DNA from: Methylomonas sp.
GTDB lineage: Bacteria; Pseudomonadota; Gammaproteobacteria; Methylococcales; Methylomonadaceae
Direction: 5' to 3'
Assembly: GCF_023228165.1 (NCBI RefSeq)
Contig: NZ_JALOBS010000014.1
Location: 74,812 to 138,811, forward strand
DNA: 64,000 bases
Part shown: positions 62,711 through 64,000 of the stretch, in pieces
Numbering within the stretch: the stretch's first letter is position 1
Layout of the letters: each line of letters begins with the position of its first letter
Translations under genes and position numbers: made by a program
The notes under the pieces: model-generated
What the model was told of the DNA's origin: nothing
The model's database searches: none
The model's input: the letters and a program-made list of their open reading frames with translations, nothing else

Positions 62711-63821
62711 GACTTAAATGACCTGTATTTAAAAAATTGTCGATGATGATTTGCCGATGCCGTAGTCGAGCTTCGACTTGAGCAGCATCGTTTCCGGCGG
62801 CAATGATACTGCAAACCGGCTCTCCCTTGCCAATAAATACCCCGCTCGCGGGCCTGTCGACCGTCCATTCCGGCCAGCTTAATCCGGCGGGTACCAGCAG
62901 CTCTTTTTCGGCAAACAGTATTTGAAACCCGACCGGCGGTGCCCATTCGGCATCACCGAGCACCCCCTGGCAGGCCTGGCAATGCTTGTTGAAAACCGAC
63001 GTGCCGTACAGCTGGGCGCTGGCCGGAATCCGGGCGTTGATCTCCAACACATAGCATTCGCCATCGTGCACAATAAAATCCAAGCTTCCCAAACCCTTTA
63101 ACGGATACAAGCCGACCAATTTCGCCAGCCATTCGCTCAATAACGCGCGGTTTCGCGGCGATATCCGCGCATGGTTGCGGACGCCGGCAAACAGGAAACG
63201 CTGCTCATCATCGTGTCCACTCGTCGCCCACTGCCGATTAAACCCCAACACCCTGACCTGCCCCAAACCCGCCGCAAACAAAACCGACAATACTTCGCCA
63301 CTTAGCTGGCGTTGCCAATAAAAATGCGTCGCGTCGACGGTTTGGCCAACAGTAAATCGAGCAACGCCGGCACCACCCTCGCCTTGCATCGGCTTGATTA
63401 ACCAATCGCCGCCTCGTGTCGGCGCGGAAAAAACCGTTTCCGGATACTTGATGGATAAGTGCTTAAGCTGCTGAAAAAAGGCCGGTTTGTTTTGCAAGCA
63501 CCCGAAGAGTGCCGCCGTGTTGCCGAGCACAACCAACCTGTTTTCCAAATAAGCCAAACTTTTGGCGTAAGGCTCGAAACCGCTGCCGTAAACCACATGT
63601 GTCAAACCGTGTTTGCTCGCCAAGGCCTCGGTAATCGGCAGGATAGTAGCCAGGGCCAAATTGTCGACCTTGACCGTTTCCACGGCCAATGCCACGGTAT
63701 CCAGATCGGCAAAACAATCGACGGCAACCGCTTCAAACCCGGCATCCACCGCCAATTGCACCAGCATCCGGGCGGACTGCGCAATCAGCAATAATTTAGA
63801 CGGAAGACTCAGACTGCTCAC
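62694..63821 (-). CDS. ATP-grasp protein (methylotroph orf7)
   Basis: 375 residues starting at GTG. A Rossmann-like beginning (LLLIAQSARMLVQLAVDAGF) is followed by an ATP-grasp domain with WLIKPMQGEGGAGVARF near residue 150 and YVLEINARIPASAQLYG near 260 (metal ligands). It matches COG2232, encoded with mch in methylotrophs and in methanogens, and is thought to take part in H4MPT-type cofactor synthesis. The exact substrate is unknown. It begins the minus-strand unit. Confidence 0.85.
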   Translation of the reverse strand: MSSLSLPSKLLLIAQSARMLVQLAVDAGFEAVAVDCFADLDTVALAVETVKVDNLALATILPITEALASKHGLTHVVYGSGFEPYAKSLAYLENRLVVLGNTAALFGCLQNKPAFFQQLKHLSIKYPETVFSAPTRGGDWLIKPMQGEGGAGVARFTVGQTVDATHFYWQRQLSGEVLSVLFAAGLGQVRVLGFNRQWATSGHDDEQRFLFAGVRNHARISPRNRALLSEWLAKLVGLYPLKGLGSLDFIVHDGECYVLEINARIPASAQLYGTSVFNKHCQACQGVLGDAEWAPPVGFQILFAEKELLVPAGLSWPEWTVDRPASGVFIGKGEPVCSIIAAGNDAAQVEARLRHRQIIIDNFLNTGHLSHAIPS

Positions 63822-63902
63822 CGGGATCGGTTTGGAAAATTTTATGGTAACAAGAAAAAATGCTGGATTTAAAAAAATTATCTGGCATAATGCGCGGCTC
63901 TT

Positions 63903-63992
63903 GGAGAGCTGGCTGAGCGGTCGAAAGCGGCGGTCTTGAAAACCGTTGAAGGTTTATCCCTTCCTGGGGTTCGAATCCCTAGCTCTCCGCCA
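63903..63992 (+). tRNA. tRNA-Ser (anticodon UGA)
   Basis: Acceptor arms GGAGAGC (63903-63909) and GCTCTCC (63982-63988) pair perfectly. The anticodon loop CTTGAAA contains TGA at 63937-63939. The T arm is GGGTTCGAATCCC, and a long variable arm follows the anticodon stem as expected for serine. The CCA is encoded at 63990-63992. Confidence 0.96.
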
Positions 63993-64000
63993 TATTCAAA

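Noticed and set aside
1..64000. CRISPR array or insertion sequence
   Set aside because: No set of evenly spaced repeats and no transposase-like frame found in the window.

Overview
The window looks like chromosome of a type I methanotroph (Gammaproteobacteria, order Methylococcales, close to Methylomonas or Methylobacter). The basis is gene content. There are genes for the tetrahydromethanopterin (H4MPT) C1 pathway: fae, mch, beta-RFAP synthase, a triphosphoribosyl-dephospho-CoA synthase-like protein and two ATP-grasp proteins. Relatives of the methanofuran genes mfnD, mfnE and mfnF, an MxaD-like periplasmic protein, PEP-CTERM proteins, amylosucrase and a complete ccm cytochrome c maturation operon point the same way. 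The genus is an inference; no rRNA is present.

Layout. 1-6139 (minus): purE-purK followed by a V-type ATPase segment in the order B-D-I-K-E, with E cut by the window edge. 6140-9083: AT-rich DNA with two tandem PEP-CTERM paralogues. 9165-11581 (minus): a NarL/NarX-like two-component pair. 11818-19982 (plus): ccmABCDEFGHI-hemN, tightly overlapped. 20154-22955 (plus): Fur-box-like site and feoABC, with feoB broken by one in-frame TAA. 23000-24948 (minus): a small conserved protein, a YVTN beta-propeller and an MxaD-like protein. 25089-26522: sbcB. 26742-33186 (plus): a four-gene SMC/MukE/kleisin/TOPRIM cassette of the Wadjet (JetABCD/MksBEFG) kind, in the order C-B-A-D.

33535-41078: a solitary FliL-like protein, nagZ-hpt-methylthioinosine phosphorylase (purine and cell-wall salvage), a small membrane protein, soxYZ, then a minus-strand run with a response regulator carrying a degenerate GGDEF domain, a nucleotidyltransferase, a HAD phosphatase and beta-RFAP synthase. 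41238-45095 (plus): pntAB and a lysozyme-SH3 protein. 45165-47650 (minus): a small membrane protein and a PomA/PomB-PilZ operon. 47977-49932: amylosucrase. 49967-54486: two large dynamin-like GTPases, a lipoprotein and a DUF2959-like protein. 54470-63821: the methanofuran/H4MPT block. 63903-63992: tRNA-Ser(UGA).

How it fits together. The C1 genes supply enzymes and cofactors for formaldehyde oxidation through H4MPT and methanofuran. The ccm operon matures c-type cytochromes, including those that accept electrons from methanol dehydrogenase. PntAB makes NADPH. Residues that can bind Na+ in the V-type K subunit and the PomAB-type motor suggest a sodium component in energetics. The most notable accessory element is the Wadjet-like cassette. 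The GTPase pair and the interrupted feoB are the next most interesting. No insertion sequences, CRISPR arrays or rRNA genes were seen.
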